Of a stretch of 34,267 bases of DNA, positions 17,725 through 26,839 are shown in pieces. Under the pieces are notes generated by a model. The model worked only from the letters and a program-made list of their open reading frames with translations. It was not told the DNA's origin and searched no databases. The position numbers and the translations under genes are program-made. Each line of letters starts with the position of its first letter. Within the stretch, counting starts at the first letter, position 1. This DNA comes from an uncultured Flavobacteriaceae bacterium (GTDB lineage Bacteria > Bacteroidota > Bacteroidia > Flavobacteriales > Flavobacteriaceae): positions 1-34,267 of the forward strand of contig CAJIZJ010000039.1 in the NCBI GenBank assembly GCA_905181825.1, in the 5' to 3' direction.

Positions 17725-17744
17725 ATTAACAACTCATTGTTAAT
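17725..17744. repeat. Perfect 8-bp inverted repeat in the divergent promoter region
   Basis: ATTAACAA (17725-17732), spacer CTCA, TTGTTAAT (17737-17744). No T tract follows, so it is more operator-like than terminator-like. It lies about midway between the two divergent promoters. A partial echo, TTAACAAT, occurs at about 17838-17845, just before the triple repeat. Confidence 0.5.
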
Positions 17745-17842
17745 AGCGCCCCCCACTTTGTAAGTCTTTGATTTACTACTAACTAGCTGGATAATAAGTG
17801 CGCTTTATCGGAGTATTTTGCCGTTTATAGAATTTTATTAAC

Positions 17843-17872
17843 AATGTGGTAAAATGTGGTAAAATGTGGTAA
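17843..17872 (+). promoter_or_regulatory. Probable MraZ operator: three tandem AATGTGGTAA repeats
   Basis: Three exact copies of the 10-mer AATGTGGTAA occupy 17843-17852, 17853-17862 and 17863-17872, putting GTGG cores exactly 10 bases apart. MraZ proteins of other phyla bind tandem direct repeats with G-rich cores (TGGG in E. coli) at about 10-bp spacing upstream of their own operon. The array ends 8 bases before the mraZ -7 element and covers the expected -33 region, so binding should hinder polymerase. The function is inferred from this match to known MraZ sites. Confidence 0.8.
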
Positions 17873-17880
17873 ATATTTTT

Positions 17881-17888
17881 TAGATTTG
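17881..17888 (+). promoter_or_regulatory. dcw cluster promoter, -7 element TAGATTTG
   Basis: This is an exact TAnnTTTG match 34 bases before the TTG start of mraZ and 8 bases after the triple repeat. There is no TTG -33 element; that position is filled by the repeats. Confidence 0.65.
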
Positions 17889-17922
17889 AATTCAATTACT
17901 TATTAAATCATAATATCACAAA

Positions 17923-18390
17923 TTGAATACTCTAATAGGAACATATGAATGTAAGGTAGATGCCAAAGGGCGTCTAATGCTGCCTGTGTCCTTCAAAAAA
18001 CAGTTAGCTTCAGTTATGGCTAATGGGTTTGTTTTGAAGCGCGCAGTCTTTCAGCCTTGTTTGGAGTTGTATCCAATGAATCAATGGGAGTTGTTAATGC
18101 AAAACATTAATAAGCTTAACCGGTTTAAGAAAAAGAACAATGATTTTATCAGGCGTTTTACAGCAGGAGTAAAGTCTGTGGATTTAGATAGTTCAGGCCG
18201 TTTACTTATCTCAAAGGATCTTGTTGGTTTTGCTGGGATTTCTAAGGAGATTGTAGTGACTTCTGCGGTGAATATTATTGAAATTTGGGATAAGGACAAG
18301 TATGAAAAGGCTATTAATGATGCTGCAGGAGACTTTGCAGACCTTGCAGAAGATGTGATGGGACAAGACGATGTGGATGGAGTATCATAA
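17923..18390 (+). CDS. mraZ: Transcriptional regulator MraZ
   Basis: A 155-residue protein with a TTG start. No ATG is available at a suitable place, and translation from the TTG gives (M)NTLIGTYECKVDAKGRLMLP, the usual Bacteroidota N-terminus. It carries two SpoVT/AbrB-like half-domains, each with its DxxGR motif: DAKGR at 13-17 and DSSGR at 89-93. MraZ is a nucleoid-associated DNA-binding regulator that in E. coli represses the dcw operon at its own promoter; the triple repeat just upstream is the likely site. Its 3' end overlaps the start of rsmH by up to 20 bases, implying translational coupling. Confidence 0.95.
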   Translation: MNTLIGTYECKVDAKGRLMLPVSFKKQLASVMANGFVLKRAVFQPCLELYPMNQWELLMQNINKLNRFKKKNNDFIRRFTAGVKSVDLDSSGRLLISKDLVGFAGISKEIVVTSAVNIIEIWDKDKYEKAINDAAGDFADLAEDVMGQDDVDGVS

Positions 18391-19285
18391 CCCTGTATTA
18401 CTTAAAGAAACCGTAAAAGGTTTAGATATAAAACAAGATGGTGTGTACGTAGATGTAACCTTTGGTGGTGGCGGACATAGCAGAGAGATATTAGCGTCTC
18501 TAGGTCCTAAGGGTCGACTTATAGGTTTTGATCAAGATAAAGACGCTCTTTTAAATGTTATTGATGATCCTAGATTTTTGTTGATCAATGAGAATTTTAG
18601 ATTTATGCAACGGTTTTTAAGGTTTCACGGGGTTAAGTCAGTGGATGGGATTTTAGCTGATTTTGGTGTTTCATCACATCAATTTGACCAGCCAGAAAGA
18701 GGATTTTCGATTCGTTTTGACGCCTTGTTAGATATGAGGATGAATCAACAAGATGTATTGTCGGCACATTCGCTAGTTAATTCGTATGAAGAGGAGGCTT
18801 TGCGACAGGTGTTTTGGCAGTATGGAGAGTTAAGAACTGCTCCAGCCTTAGCAAAGACAATTGTTCAAGCCCGAGAGCTTAAGTCGATTGATACCACATT
18901 TGATTTAAAGACTGTTTTAAGTAAACACCTGCCTCAAGGGAGAGAAAATAAGATTCTAGCGCAAATATATCAAGCGATTAGGATAGAAGTGAATCAAGAA
19001 ATAGAAGTGCTTAAGGATTTTTTATTGCAGACGCCTTCTTTGTTAAACGATAACGGACGTCTGAGTGTTATTTCATACCACTCTTTAGAAGATCGATTGG
19101 TTAAGCGATTTATAAGAAATGGTTTATTTGAAGGGGAGCCTGTAAAAGATGTTTTCGGAAATTTCGAAGTTCCTCTAAAAAAAGTTGGAAACTTAATTGT
19201 TCCAACCCCAGCTGAAGTAAAGTTAAATAACAGAGCGAGAAGCGCTAAGTTGAGGATTGCTAAAAAAGTAAATTCAAGTAAATAA
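18371..19285 (+). CDS. rsmH: 16S rRNA (cytosine(1402)-N4)-methyltransferase RsmH (MraW)
   Basis: RsmH methylates N4 of C1402 in the 16S decoding centre using S-adenosylmethionine. The 304-residue protein has the MEYHNPVLLKE start, the SAM-binding motif DVTFGGGGHS (28-37), LADFGVSSHQFDQPERGFS, and the C-terminal signature ISYHSLEDRLVKRFIR. The start may be this ATG or the one two codons later at 18377. It overlaps the mraZ end, and the FtsL-like gene begins immediately after its stop. The mraZ-rsmH head is the usual dcw opening. Confidence 0.97.
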   Translation: MWMEYHNPVLLKETVKGLDIKQDGVYVDVTFGGGGHSREILASLGPKGRLIGFDQDKDALLNVIDDPRFLLINENFRFMQRFLRFHGVKSVDGILADFGVSSHQFDQPERGFSIRFDALLDMRMNQQDVLSAHSLVNSYEEEALRQVFWQYGELRTAPALAKTIVQARELKSIDTTFDLKTVLSKHLPQGRENKILAQIYQAIRIEVNQEIEVLKDFLLQTPSLLNDNGRLSVISYHSLEDRLVKRFIRNGLFEGEPVKDVFGNFEVPLKKVGNLIVPTPAEVKLNNRARSAKLRIAKKVNSSK

Positions 19286-19606
19286 ATGAAAAATAGAATG
19301 TATAATATTTTAAAAGGAACCTTTCTCGTTAGCGATGGAGCTTTTAAAAATTGGCGTCTGATTTTCTTTTTTTTAGCATTAGCGATCCTCATGATTGCCA
19401 GTTCTCACACTACGGATCGTAAGGTTCATAAAATTGCTCAGTTAAGTGAGCAGGTAAAGGCACTTCGTTCGTCTTATGTTGAAACACGTGCGTTGTTAAT
19501 GGATTTTAAAATGGAGTCAGTTGTCAAAAAACGGCTAGCCGCCAAAGGAATTAAGTCCTCCGTAAATCCACCTTTTAAAATTATTGTTAATTCTAAATCA
19601 AATTAA
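19286..19606 (+). CDS. FtsL-like cell division protein (Bacteroidota type)
   Basis: A 106-residue bitopic membrane protein: cytoplasmic segment 1-23, one transmembrane helix about 24-42 (LIFFFLALAILMIASSH), then a periplasmic helical region of about 40 residues (about 45-90, VHKIAQLSEQVKALRSSYVE) of coiled-coil character. Sequence is poorly conserved in FtsL, so the call rests on size, topology and position between rsmH and ftsI, the ftsL slot of dcw clusters. FtsL with FtsB and FtsQ activates FtsWI at the septum. The ATG directly follows the rsmH stop. Confidence 0.85.
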   Translation: MKNRMYNILKGTFLVSDGAFKNWRLIFFFLALAILMIASSHTTDRKVHKIAQLSEQVKALRSSYVETRALLMDFKMESVVKKRLAAKGIKSSVNPPFKIIVNSKSN

Positions 19607-19610
19607 ATCA

Positions 19611-21620
19611 ATGCTTTCAACTGAAAAGTCTATTATGAACAAATTGTACTTCGTTTCTGGAGTCATGTTCGTTTTTGCGCTTTTAGTGGTATATAAGTTA
19701 ATCACAATTCAGTTTGTTCAAGGGGCTGAATATCGTGGGCTTGCAGAGCAGCGAACGATTAAAGATGTTAAGATTCCTGCCAATCGCGGAAATGTGTATT
19801 CTGTAGGGGGAAGTTTATTAGCTACATCGGTTCCAAAGTATGATATTCGAATTGATTTAGTGACCCCTTCAAATAAAAACTACAAAGACTTTATAAGTGC
19901 ATTAAGTGATTCATTGGCAAGTTTTCACGGAACATCTTCTAGTAAGTTTAAGCGAAAATTACATTTAGCCCGTCAAAATAAAAATCGATATTTTCTCTTA
20001 GCTAGTAATTTAGGGTATTCTCAATATTTGCGATTTAGAGATTTTCCACTTTTAAATCAAGGTGCATTCAAAGGGGGGTTAATCGTAGAGCAGTCTACAA
20101 AGCGTGATTACCCGATGGGTGTCATTGCTCAAAGATTAATTGGATATGAGCGTTTTGATGACCTAGGAAATGTTACGCGTGTTGGTATTGATGGCGCGTT
20201 TGGAGAGAAATATTTGAGAGGGATAGATGGGCAGAGACGTAAGCAAAAAATTGGTAAAGGACAATGGAAGCCAATTGATGATTTTAATCAGCTTGAGCCA
20301 CAAGATGGTTATGATGTTTACACGACTATTGATGTTAATATTCAAGATATAGCTCACCATGCACTTCTGGAGCAGTTAGAAAAGTATAAAGCAGATCATG
20401 GGACTGTCGTTGTAATGGAAACCAAAACAGGAGAAATTAGAGCAATATCCAATCTAGGAAGGAATAGAGAAGGGCTATATTATGAGCGTCTTAATTATGC
20501 AGTTGGTGAATCGCATGAGCCTGGCTCTACATTTAAGCTTATGGCTTTAGCGGTTGCTCTAGAAGATAAAGTAGTAGATACAACATCTATAGTTGATACC
20601 GAAAAAGGTGTTCTGTCCTATTATGGTAAAAAGGTGAGGGATTCAAAAAGAGGTGGTTATGGAAAAATATCAATTGCTAGAGCTTTTGAAGTTTCTTCAA
20701 ACACGGGAATTGTAAAAGCTATCCATGGAGCTTATAAAGACAATCCTGAAAAATTTGTAGATGGCCTGTATAGAATGAATCTTCAAAACTCTCTAGAGCT
20801 TCCACTTATTGGAGAAGGGCTTTCTATTATTCCGGATCCAAGAATTAAAAATGGCCGTTGGAGTGGTATTGCTTTGGAATGGATGGCTTACGGTTACGGC
20901 GTGTCTTTTACTCCGCTTCAGACTCTAACATTTTATAATGCTATTGCTAACGGTGGTGTGATGGTAAGGCCAAAGTTTTTAAGAGAAATTAAAGAAATTG
21001 ATGCATCAATTGAAACTTTTGAAACGGAAGTTATTAATCCTCAGATTTGCTCAAAAGAAACCGTATTGAAATTACAGCAACTACTTAAAAATGTGGTTCA
21101 AAAAGAACACGGAACAGGTCATAAATTGTATTCAGAAAAATTTTCAATGGCAGGAAAAACAGGGACTTGTCAGAAAGATTACTCGAACAAAGATCAGTTA
21201 AATTATATATCTTCTTTTTCTGGATATTTTCCAGCAGATAACCCTAAATATTCTTGTATTGTGGTCATTCATGAGCCCGATAAAAGCGTGGGGTATTACG
21301 GAGCAGATGTTTCAGGTCCTGTGTTTAAAAAAATTGCCCAGAAAATTTATACAGATTCCCCGCTCATTGATGAGGTTGATGATGTAAATCTAAAATCAGA
21401 GTCTGTTAAAAGTGATTACAGTCAGTATTATGTGGTAGCTCAAAAATATAAGTCAGTGATGCCAGATTTAAAGGGAATGTCGGCAATGGATGCTATTTCT
21501 ATTTTAGAAAACATGGGTCTTAAGGTTCAGGTTAGTGGGAGTGGTCGTGTGACTAGTCAGTCTGTAAAAAAAGGTCAGAAAATTAAATCCCAATCTTTAA
21601 TAAAGCTTAAATTATCTTGA
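19611..21620 (+). CDS. ftsI: Septal peptidoglycan transpeptidase FtsI (class B PBP) with C-terminal PASTA domain
   Basis: I chose the ATG at 19611 (MLSTEKSIMNKLYFVSG), five bases past the FtsL stop; the frame is open further upstream only from a TTG inside ftsL. The protein has 669 residues: short cytoplasmic tail, transmembrane helix about 11-31, pedestal domain (RTIKDVKIPANRGNVYS near 48-64), transpeptidase domain about 240-590 and a single PASTA repeat about 613-669. Active-site motifs are S306-T-F-K309 (nucleophile Ser), S362-S-N364 and K516-T-G518. It crosslinks septal peptidoglycan with FtsW and is the beta-lactam target. The stop overlaps the murE TTG start. Confidence 0.95.
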   Translation: MLSTEKSIMNKLYFVSGVMFVFALLVVYKLITIQFVQGAEYRGLAEQRTIKDVKIPANRGNVYSVGGSLLATSVPKYDIRIDLVTPSNKNYKDFISALSDSLASFHGTSSSKFKRKLHLARQNKNRYFLLASNLGYSQYLRFRDFPLLNQGAFKGGLIVEQSTKRDYPMGVIAQRLIGYERFDDLGNVTRVGIDGAFGEKYLRGIDGQRRKQKIGKGQWKPIDDFNQLEPQDGYDVYTTIDVNIQDIAHHALLEQLEKYKADHGTVVVMETKTGEIRAISNLGRNREGLYYERLNYAVGESHEPGSTFKLMALAVALEDKVVDTTSIVDTEKGVLSYYGKKVRDSKRGGYGKISIARAFEVSSNTGIVKAIHGAYKDNPEKFVDGLYRMNLQNSLELPLIGEGLSIIPDPRIKNGRWSGIALEWMAYGYGVSFTPLQTLTFYNAIANGGVMVRPKFLREIKEIDASIETFETEVINPQICSKETVLKLQQLLKNVVQKEHGTGHKLYSEKFSMAGKTGTCQKDYSNKDQLNYISSFSGYFPADNPKYSCIVVIHEPDKSVGYYGADVSGPVFKKIAQKIYTDSPLIDEVDDVNLKSESVKSDYSQYYVVAQKYKSVMPDLKGMSAMDAISILENMGLKVQVSGSGRVTSQSVKKGQKIKSQSLIKLKLS

Positions 21621-23080
21621 AGGACTTAAAAAACATATTATATAGGGTATCTATTGAGTCTGTCATAGGAAACACTGACCGACTTATTGTGGCCTTGCAG
21701 TATGACTCCCGTATCGTTGGTCAGGATGATGTTTTTGTAGCTATAAAAGGAAGTGCATTTGACGGACATGAATTTATCTCTAAAGCGATTGAGCAAGGCG
21801 TATCTGTGGTTGTTTGTGAGAATCTTCCAGTCAAATTGATCAAAGGAATCACTTATGTTGTGGTTGGGAATACAAGTAAATCCTTGGCGATTATGGCTTC
21901 CAATTACTATGAAAGCCCATCAAAAAACTTAAAGCTTGTAGGGATTACAGGGACTAACGGAAAGACAACCATAGCGACTCTTCTTTATGAGTTGTTTAAA
22001 AATGCTGGGTATAAAGTAGGGCTTATTTCTACAGTGAAAATTATGGTTGATACAAAAGAGTATCCAACGACACATACCACTCCAGACTCTCTAGTCATTA
22101 ATAGGTATTTAAATCAGATGAGTTTTGAAGGGGTTGAGTTTTGTTTTATGGAAGTAAGCTCTCATGGGATTCATCAATTTAGAACCGAAGGATTAAATTT
22201 TGCTGGAGGTATATTTACTAATCTGTCTCATGATCATTTGGATTACCATGAAACATTTTCTAAGTATAGAGATGTGAAGAAATCATTCTTTGATCAGCTT
22301 CCGTCAACAGCATTTGCATTGGTCAATGGTGATGATAAAAATGGATCTGTGATGCTCCAAAATTCAAAAGCAAAACATTACACCTACGCTCTAAAGAGTT
22401 ATGCAGATTTTCGTGTCCAAATTTTAGAAAATCAGTTTAGGGGACTTTTACTTAAGGTCAATGATAACGAAGTATGGGTTAAGTTAATAGGTGATTTTAA
22501 TGCTTATAACTTAACTGCAATTTACGGTGCTGCTGAACTATTAGGTTTAAAATCAGAAGAAACCTTGCGTCTTATGAGCGCGCTTGACAATGTAAACGGA
22601 AGGTTTGAGTACTTTATATCTGACACCAATATTACTACAATTGTAGATTATGCGCATACCCCAGATGCTTTAAAAAATGTTTTAGAAACGATCAATTCAA
22701 TACGAACCAAAAATGAAACTTTAATCACTGTTGTTGGTTGCGGGGGAGACAGAGACAAGTCCAAGCGTCCAAAGATGGCGCATATTGCTTCTGCATTAAG
22801 TACCAAAGTAATCTTTACAAGTGATAATCCAAGGTCGGAAAATCCAGATCAAATTATATCAGAAATGGAAGTTGGTGTTGAGTCACAGAACTTCAAAAAA
22901 ACCATGTCAATCACGGATCGTAAACAAGCTATTAAAACCGCCTGTCAGTTAGCGAGTCCCAATGATATTATTCTTGTAGCTGGAAAAGGCCACGAGACGT
23001 ATCAGGATGTTGCTGGGGTTAAAAGTGAGTTTAACGATTCTGTTATTACGCAAGAATTTTTAATTCAATTAAACAAATAA
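21617..23080 (+). CDS. murE: UDP-MurNAc-L-Ala-D-Glu:meso-diaminopimelate ligase
   Basis: MurE adds the third stem residue to the peptidoglycan precursor. The 487-residue protein starts at a TTG overlapping the ftsI stop (TTGA), giving (M)[15 protein letters not shown], the expected N-terminus. P-loop: ITGTNGKTT around 110-118. The TTPDS loop (154-158) and the region of the carbamylated Lys ([10 protein letters not shown] near 216-225) are present. The substrate-selecting motif D403-N-P-R406 marks a meso-diaminopimelate enzyme rather than an L-lysine one. murF, often next, is absent; mraY follows one base after the stop. Confidence 0.95.
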   Translation: MKDLKNILYRVSIESVIGNTDRLIVALQYDSRIVGQDDVFVAIKGSAFDGHEFISKAIEQGVSVVVCENLPVKLIKGITYVVVGNTSKSLAIMASNYYESPSKNLKLVGITGTNGKTTIATLLYELFKNAGYKVGLISTVKIMVDTKEYPTTHTTPDSLVINRYLNQMSFEGVEFCFMEVSSHGIHQFRTEGLNFAGGIFTNLSHDHLDYHETFSKYRDVKKSFFDQLPSTAFALVNGDDKNGSVMLQNSKAKHYTYALKSYADFRVQILENQFRGLLLKVNDNEVWVKLIGDFNAYNLTAIYGAAELLGLKSEETLRLMSALDNVNGRFEYFISDTNITTIVDYAHTPDALKNVLETINSIRTKNETLITVVGCGGDRDKSKRPKMAHIASALSTKVIFTSDNPRSENPDQIISEMEVGVESQNFKKTMSITDRKQAIKTACQLASPNDIILVAGKGHETYQDVAGVKSEFNDSVITQEFLIQLNK

Positions 23081-23081
23081 T

Positions 23082-24314
23082 ATGCTGTACTACTTATTTA
23101 AATATTTGGAAGAAACATACCAGTTTACTGGAGCATCTCTATTTGGGTTTCTTACGTTTAGAGCTGCAGTTGCTATTATTTTATCCCTATTAATCTCTAC
23201 TGTTTTTGGGAAGCGGATTATTAGTTTTCTCCAAAAACAACAGGTTGGAGAAACAATAAGAGATTTAGGTTTAGAAGGACAGAAGGAAAAAGCAGGCACT
23301 CCAACAATGGGGGGTGTAATTATTATTTTGGCCACAATAATCCCTGTTCTTTTGCTGGCTAAGTTGGATAATATTTATATCATTTTATTATTAGTTACAA
23401 CCTTATGGATGGGTGTTATTGGGTTTATTGATGACTATATAAAGAAATTTAAAAATGACAAGGAAGGTTTAAAGGGGCGGTTTAAAATCCTTGGTCAGAT
23501 CGGTTTAGGGATTATTGTTGGCACTACTTTGTTTTTTCATAATGACGTTACTATCAAAGAAAAAATACCGGTACACTTACAGGTTCAATCGGAGTCAAAA
23601 CAAGCATCTACCCTTCAGTTTTACCCTGAAACAAAATCTACTAAGACTACAATTCCTTTTGTCAAATCAAATGAGTTTGATTATGCGGACCTAATCACTT
23701 GGATTCATCCTGGATTGGAAAAATATGCTTGGATTGTATTTGTATTGGCAGTTATATTTATCATAGCTGCGGTGTCTAATGGCGCTAATCTAACTGATGG
23801 CATTGATGGCCTTGCTGCCGGAACGTCTGCTATTATTGTCTTAACCCTAGGGATCTTTGCCTGGGTTTCTGGAAATATTATTTTCTCTGACTATCTAAAT
23901 ATAATGTACATACCAAGGGTTGAGGAAATTACAATATATATAGCTGCTTTTGTGGGAGCCTTGATAGGGTTTCTTTGGTATAATACCTTTCCAGCTCAGG
24001 TTTTTATGGGTGATACTGGTAGTTTGACTATTGGAGGAATTATTGCAGTCATTGCTATAGCGGTTCGTAAAGAATGGTTGATTCCAGTTCTTTGTGGGAT
24101 TTTCTTAGCTGAAAATCTTTCAGTGGTTATGCAAGTTGGGTATTTTAAGTATACGAAAAAGAAGTATGGTGCTGGTCGTCGCATTTTTAAAATGTCTCCG
24201 CTACATCATCATTACCAAAAATCAGGATATCATGAAAGTAAAATTGTAACACGATTTTGGATTGTAGGCATCCTATTGGCAATACTCACTATAGTCACTT
24301 TGAAAATCCGTTAA
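23082..24314 (+). CDS. mraY: Phospho-MurNAc-pentapeptide translocase MraY with enlarged extracytoplasmic loop
   Basis: MraY transfers phospho-MurNAc-pentapeptide to undecaprenyl phosphate, forming lipid I in the inner membrane. It is polytopic with about ten helices. Signature motifs are GETIRDLG at 56-63, GTPTMGGV at 72-79, catalytic Asp pair in GFIDDYIKK (D117, D118), [12 protein letters not shown] at 236-247 (D239, D242) and the [11 protein letters not shown] segment near the C-terminus. At 410 aa it is about 50 residues longer than the usual 360. The surplus lies around 153-206 between hydrophobic segments, a polar, Lys/Thr-rich stretch ending in EFDYADLI. The stop directly abuts the murD ATG. 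Confidence 0.95.
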   Translation: MLYYLFKYLEETYQFTGASLFGFLTFRAAVAIILSLLISTVFGKRIISFLQKQQVGETIRDLGLEGQKEKAGTPTMGGVIIILATIIPVLLLAKLDNIYIILLLVTTLWMGVIGFIDDYIKKFKNDKEGLKGRFKILGQIGLGIIVGTTLFFHNDVTIKEKIPVHLQVQSESKQASTLQFYPETKSTKTTIPFVKSNEFDYADLITWIHPGLEKYAWIVFVLAVIFIIAAVSNGANLTDGIDGLAAGTSAIIVLTLGIFAWVSGNIIFSDYLNIMYIPRVEEITIYIAAFVGALIGFLWYNTFPAQVFMGDTGSLTIGGIIAVIAIAVRKEWLIPVLCGIFLAENLSVVMQVGYFKYTKKKYGAGRRIFKMSPLHHHYQKSGYHESKIVTRFWIVGILLAILTIVTLKIR

Positions 24315-25646
24315 ATGAAACGATTAGTGATTCTTGGTGGAGGAGAAAGTGGCGTAGGAGCTGCTTTATTAGGGAAGGATAAAAAGTATGAAGTATTTCT
24401 TTCTGATTCAGGAAAGATTGATAAAAAATATAAAGACGTTCTTATACATAATGGGATTGAATGGGAAGATGGAACTCATACGGAATCTAAAATCTTAGGC
24501 GCTGATTTAGTTGTTAAAAGTCCTGGTATTCCTGACCAGGTTTCTATAGTCAAGAAATTACGTAATGCAGCTATTTCGGTAGTGTCTGAAATTGAATTTG
24601 CAGCAACCTTTACCAGTGGAAATATCATTGGAATCACGGGGAGTAATGGAAAAACAACAACGACTATGATGGTTTATCATATTCTAAGACAGGCTGGGTT
24701 GGACGTAGCCATGGGAGGTAATATCGGAGAAAGTTTTGCTAAACAAGTTATTAATGATACTTCTAATTATGTTCTAGAGCTTAGTAGTTTTCAATTGGAT
24801 GGAATACAGAGTTTTAGACCGCACATAGCAGTTATTACCAATATAACTCCTGATCATTTGGATCGTTACGACCATAAGTTTGAGAATTATATTGATTCAA
24901 AGTTTAGGATTGTAATGAACCAAACGTCAAAAGATTATTTACTGTATGACTCGGACGATGAGGTCATTACATCTTACATAAAAAATCATCCAATTCAATC
25001 ACAATTAGTGCCCTTTTCGCTTTCTAAAGTAGTAGCAAATGGGACGTACTTAGAACAAAATAATATAATAATAGAATTTAACAATAGAGACATAATTATG
25101 CCAACATCAAACTTAGCTTTAGAAGGAAAGCACAACGTAAAAAACGCCATGGCTGCTGCCACGGTAGCACATCTGTTGAAAATCAGAAAAGCCACTATTC
25201 GAGAAAGTCTTGAGGGGTTTCAGGGCGCAGAGCATCGTTTGGAGCAGGTCCTTACAATTAACAAAGTTAAATATGTAAATGATTCAAAGGCCACTAATGT
25301 TAATGCTACATATTATGCTTTAGAGAGCATGAATGTTCCTACAGTTTGGATTGTAGGAGGTGTTGATAAAGGGAATGATTACACGTCATTATTTCCTTTT
25401 GTGAATGAAAAAGTTAAAGCAATCATATGTTTAGGTAAAGATAATGAGGCGTTATTTGACGCTTTTGGAAATATGGTTGATATAATTATTGAAACGCAGT
25501 ACATGAGTGAGGCTGTTAAAATTGCTTATAATGTTGCCATAGCTGGAGAGGCTGTTTTATTATCTCCTGCTTGTGCGAGTTTTGATTTGTTTGAGAGTTA
25601 TGAAGATAGAGGTCAGCAATTTAAATCAGCTGTAAGAAAACTATAA
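24315..25646 (+). CDS. murD: UDP-MurNAc-L-alanine:D-glutamate ligase
   Basis: MurD adds D-Glu to UDP-MurNAc-L-Ala in the cytoplasm. It has 443 residues. The N-terminal Rossmann-like UDP-binding domain begins VILGGGESGVGAA. The central ATPase domain has the P-loop GITGSNGKTTTT (106-117) and VLELSSFQLD and TNITPDHLDRY. The C-terminal domain has NDSKATNVNAT and VGGVDKGND, and near the end LLSPACASFDLFESYEDRG, which is characteristic of MurD. It overlaps ftsW by one base (TAATG). Confidence 0.96.
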   Translation: MKRLVILGGGESGVGAALLGKDKKYEVFLSDSGKIDKKYKDVLIHNGIEWEDGTHTESKILGADLVVKSPGIPDQVSIVKKLRNAAISVVSEIEFAATFTSGNIIGITGSNGKTTTTMMVYHILRQAGLDVAMGGNIGESFAKQVINDTSNYVLELSSFQLDGIQSFRPHIAVITNITPDHLDRYDHKFENYIDSKFRIVMNQTSKDYLLYDSDDEVITSYIKNHPIQSQLVPFSLSKVVANGTYLEQNNIIIEFNNRDIIMPTSNLALEGKHNVKNAMAAATVAHLLKIRKATIRESLEGFQGAEHRLEQVLTINKVKYVNDSKATNVNATYYALESMNVPTVWIVGGVDKGNDYTSLFPFVNEKVKAIICLGKDNEALFDAFGNMVDIIIETQYMSEAVKIAYNVAIAGEAVLLSPACASFDLFESYEDRGQQFKSAVRKL

Positions 25647-26839
25647 TGAAAACAGTATTTGATAACATAAAAGGGGATCGGATTATTTGGGCTATTGCGG
25701 CATTGTTGGCAATATTCTCATTCCTACCCGTATATAGTGCTGCTAGTAACCTCGCCTATGTAGGCAGTGGGAGCAATACCTTTAGTTATTTTATCAAGCA
25801 CTTTGTTCATCTGTTTTTAGGTTTTTCTATTATTTACGGAGTTCATAAAATCCCATACAGGTATTTTAGGGGGCTTTCAATGGTAATGATTCCAGTTGTT
25901 TTAATATTATTAATCATAACAATGCTTCAGGGGGCAACTATTGGAGGTGCCAATGCAAGTCGTTGGATTCGAGTTCCAATTGTTGGGTTTACATTTCAGC
26001 CATCTACCTTGGCTGCTTTGGTTTTAATGGTGTATGTGGCGCGTTATTTGTCTAAAATTAAAGATGAGGTTATATCTTTTAAGGGGTCTGTTTTGCCGCT
26101 ATGGTTGCCGGTTTTTATTGTTTTAGCTTTGATATTGCCAGCTAATTTCTCAACTGCTGCACTGATTTTTTCAACGGTAATATTGCTCACTTATATGGGG
26201 GGGTATCCTCTCAAGTATTTATCAATTATTATAGGGAGCGGTATTCTTGTTCTTTCTTTATTTGTTTTGACAGCCAAGGCTTTCCCGGACTTAATGCCTA
26301 ACAGGGTAGATACTTGGACCAGCCGAATAGCTAGTTTTGTGGACTCTGAAGTTACTCAAGAGGATTATCAAATTGAAAAAGCTAAAATAGCAATTGCTAC
26401 TGGGGGAATTCAGGGCTTAGGTCCAGGGAAAAGTGTGCAAAAAAACTTTTTGCCTCAGTCTTCTTCGGATTTTATTTTTGCTATTATTATTGAGGAGTAT
26501 GGGCTTATAGGGGGTGTATTTTTGTTGTTCCTTTATTTGTGGTTGCTATTTAGGATAGTAATTGTTGCTCAAAAGTCAGATTCTGTTTTTGGGACGCTAT
26601 TGGCTATTGGTGTTGGAATTCCAATTGTTTTTCAAGCGCTTGTTAATATGGGGGTTGCTGTACAGCTGTTTCCTGTAACTGGGCAAACGTTGCCGCTTAT
26701 TAGTAGTGGTGGAACTTCAATATGGGTAACTTGTTTAGCATTGGGTATTGTGTTAAGTGTGAGTGCGAAAAGAGATGAAGATAAAATTAAAGAAGAGGAT
26801 GAGCAGCATCCATTAGAAATATTAAGCGAAGCATTATAA
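25646..26839 (+). CDS. ftsW: Septal peptidoglycan glycosyltransferase FtsW (SEDS family)
   Basis: FtsW polymerises lipid II at the septum together with the class B PBP FtsI encoded in the same cluster. The 397-residue protein has about ten hydrophobic segments. SEDS signatures: the [12 protein letters not shown] loop at 100-111, FQPS(T) at 117-121, the long extracytoplasmic loop with [13 protein letters not shown] (251-263) and the catalytic Asp D275 in [15 protein letters not shown], and the C-terminal [10 protein letters not shown]. The SSGG motif and the position between murD and murG favour FtsW over RodA. The C-terminal tail is acidic ([10 protein letters not shown]). It overlaps neighbours by one base at each end. 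Confidence 0.94.
   Translation: MKTVFDNIKGDRIIWAIAALLAIFSFLPVYSAASNLAYVGSGSNTFSYFIKHFVHLFLGFSIIYGVHKIPYRYFRGLSMVMIPVVLILLIITMLQGATIGGANASRWIRVPIVGFTFQPSTLAALVLMVYVARYLSKIKDEVISFKGSVLPLWLPVFIVLALILPANFSTAALIFSTVILLTYMGGYPLKYLSIIIGSGILVLSLFVLTAKAFPDLMPNRVDTWTSRIASFVDSEVTQEDYQIEKAKIAIATGGIQGLGPGKSVQKNFLPQSSSDFIFAIIIEEYGLIGGVFLLFLYLWLLFRIVIVAQKSDSVFGTLLAIGVGIPIVFQALVNMGVAVQLFPVTGQTLPLISSGGTSIWVTCLALGIVLSVSAKRDEDKIKEEDEQHPLEILSEAL

Larger units (their letters stand above)
17591..17922. other. Divergent intergenic region between the alpha/beta hydrolase gene and mraZ
   Basis: These 332 bases contain no credible gene. They hold a minus-strand promoter element (17616-17623), a ten-base T run (17691-17700), a perfect 8-bp inverted repeat (17725-17744), a tandem triple repeat (17843-17872) and the mraZ -7 element (17881-17888). 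The stretch between 17745 and 17842 shows no further motif I recognise. Confidence 0.7.

Noticed and set aside
17843-17872. Triple 10-mer considered as a CRISPR-like or mobile-element repeat
   Set aside because: Units are contiguous without spacers and sit in a promoter; a regulatory array is the simpler reading.
18994-19392. 132-codon minus-strand frame across the rsmH/ftsL junction
   Set aside because: Covers two coding genes on the other strand and has no family features or promoter.
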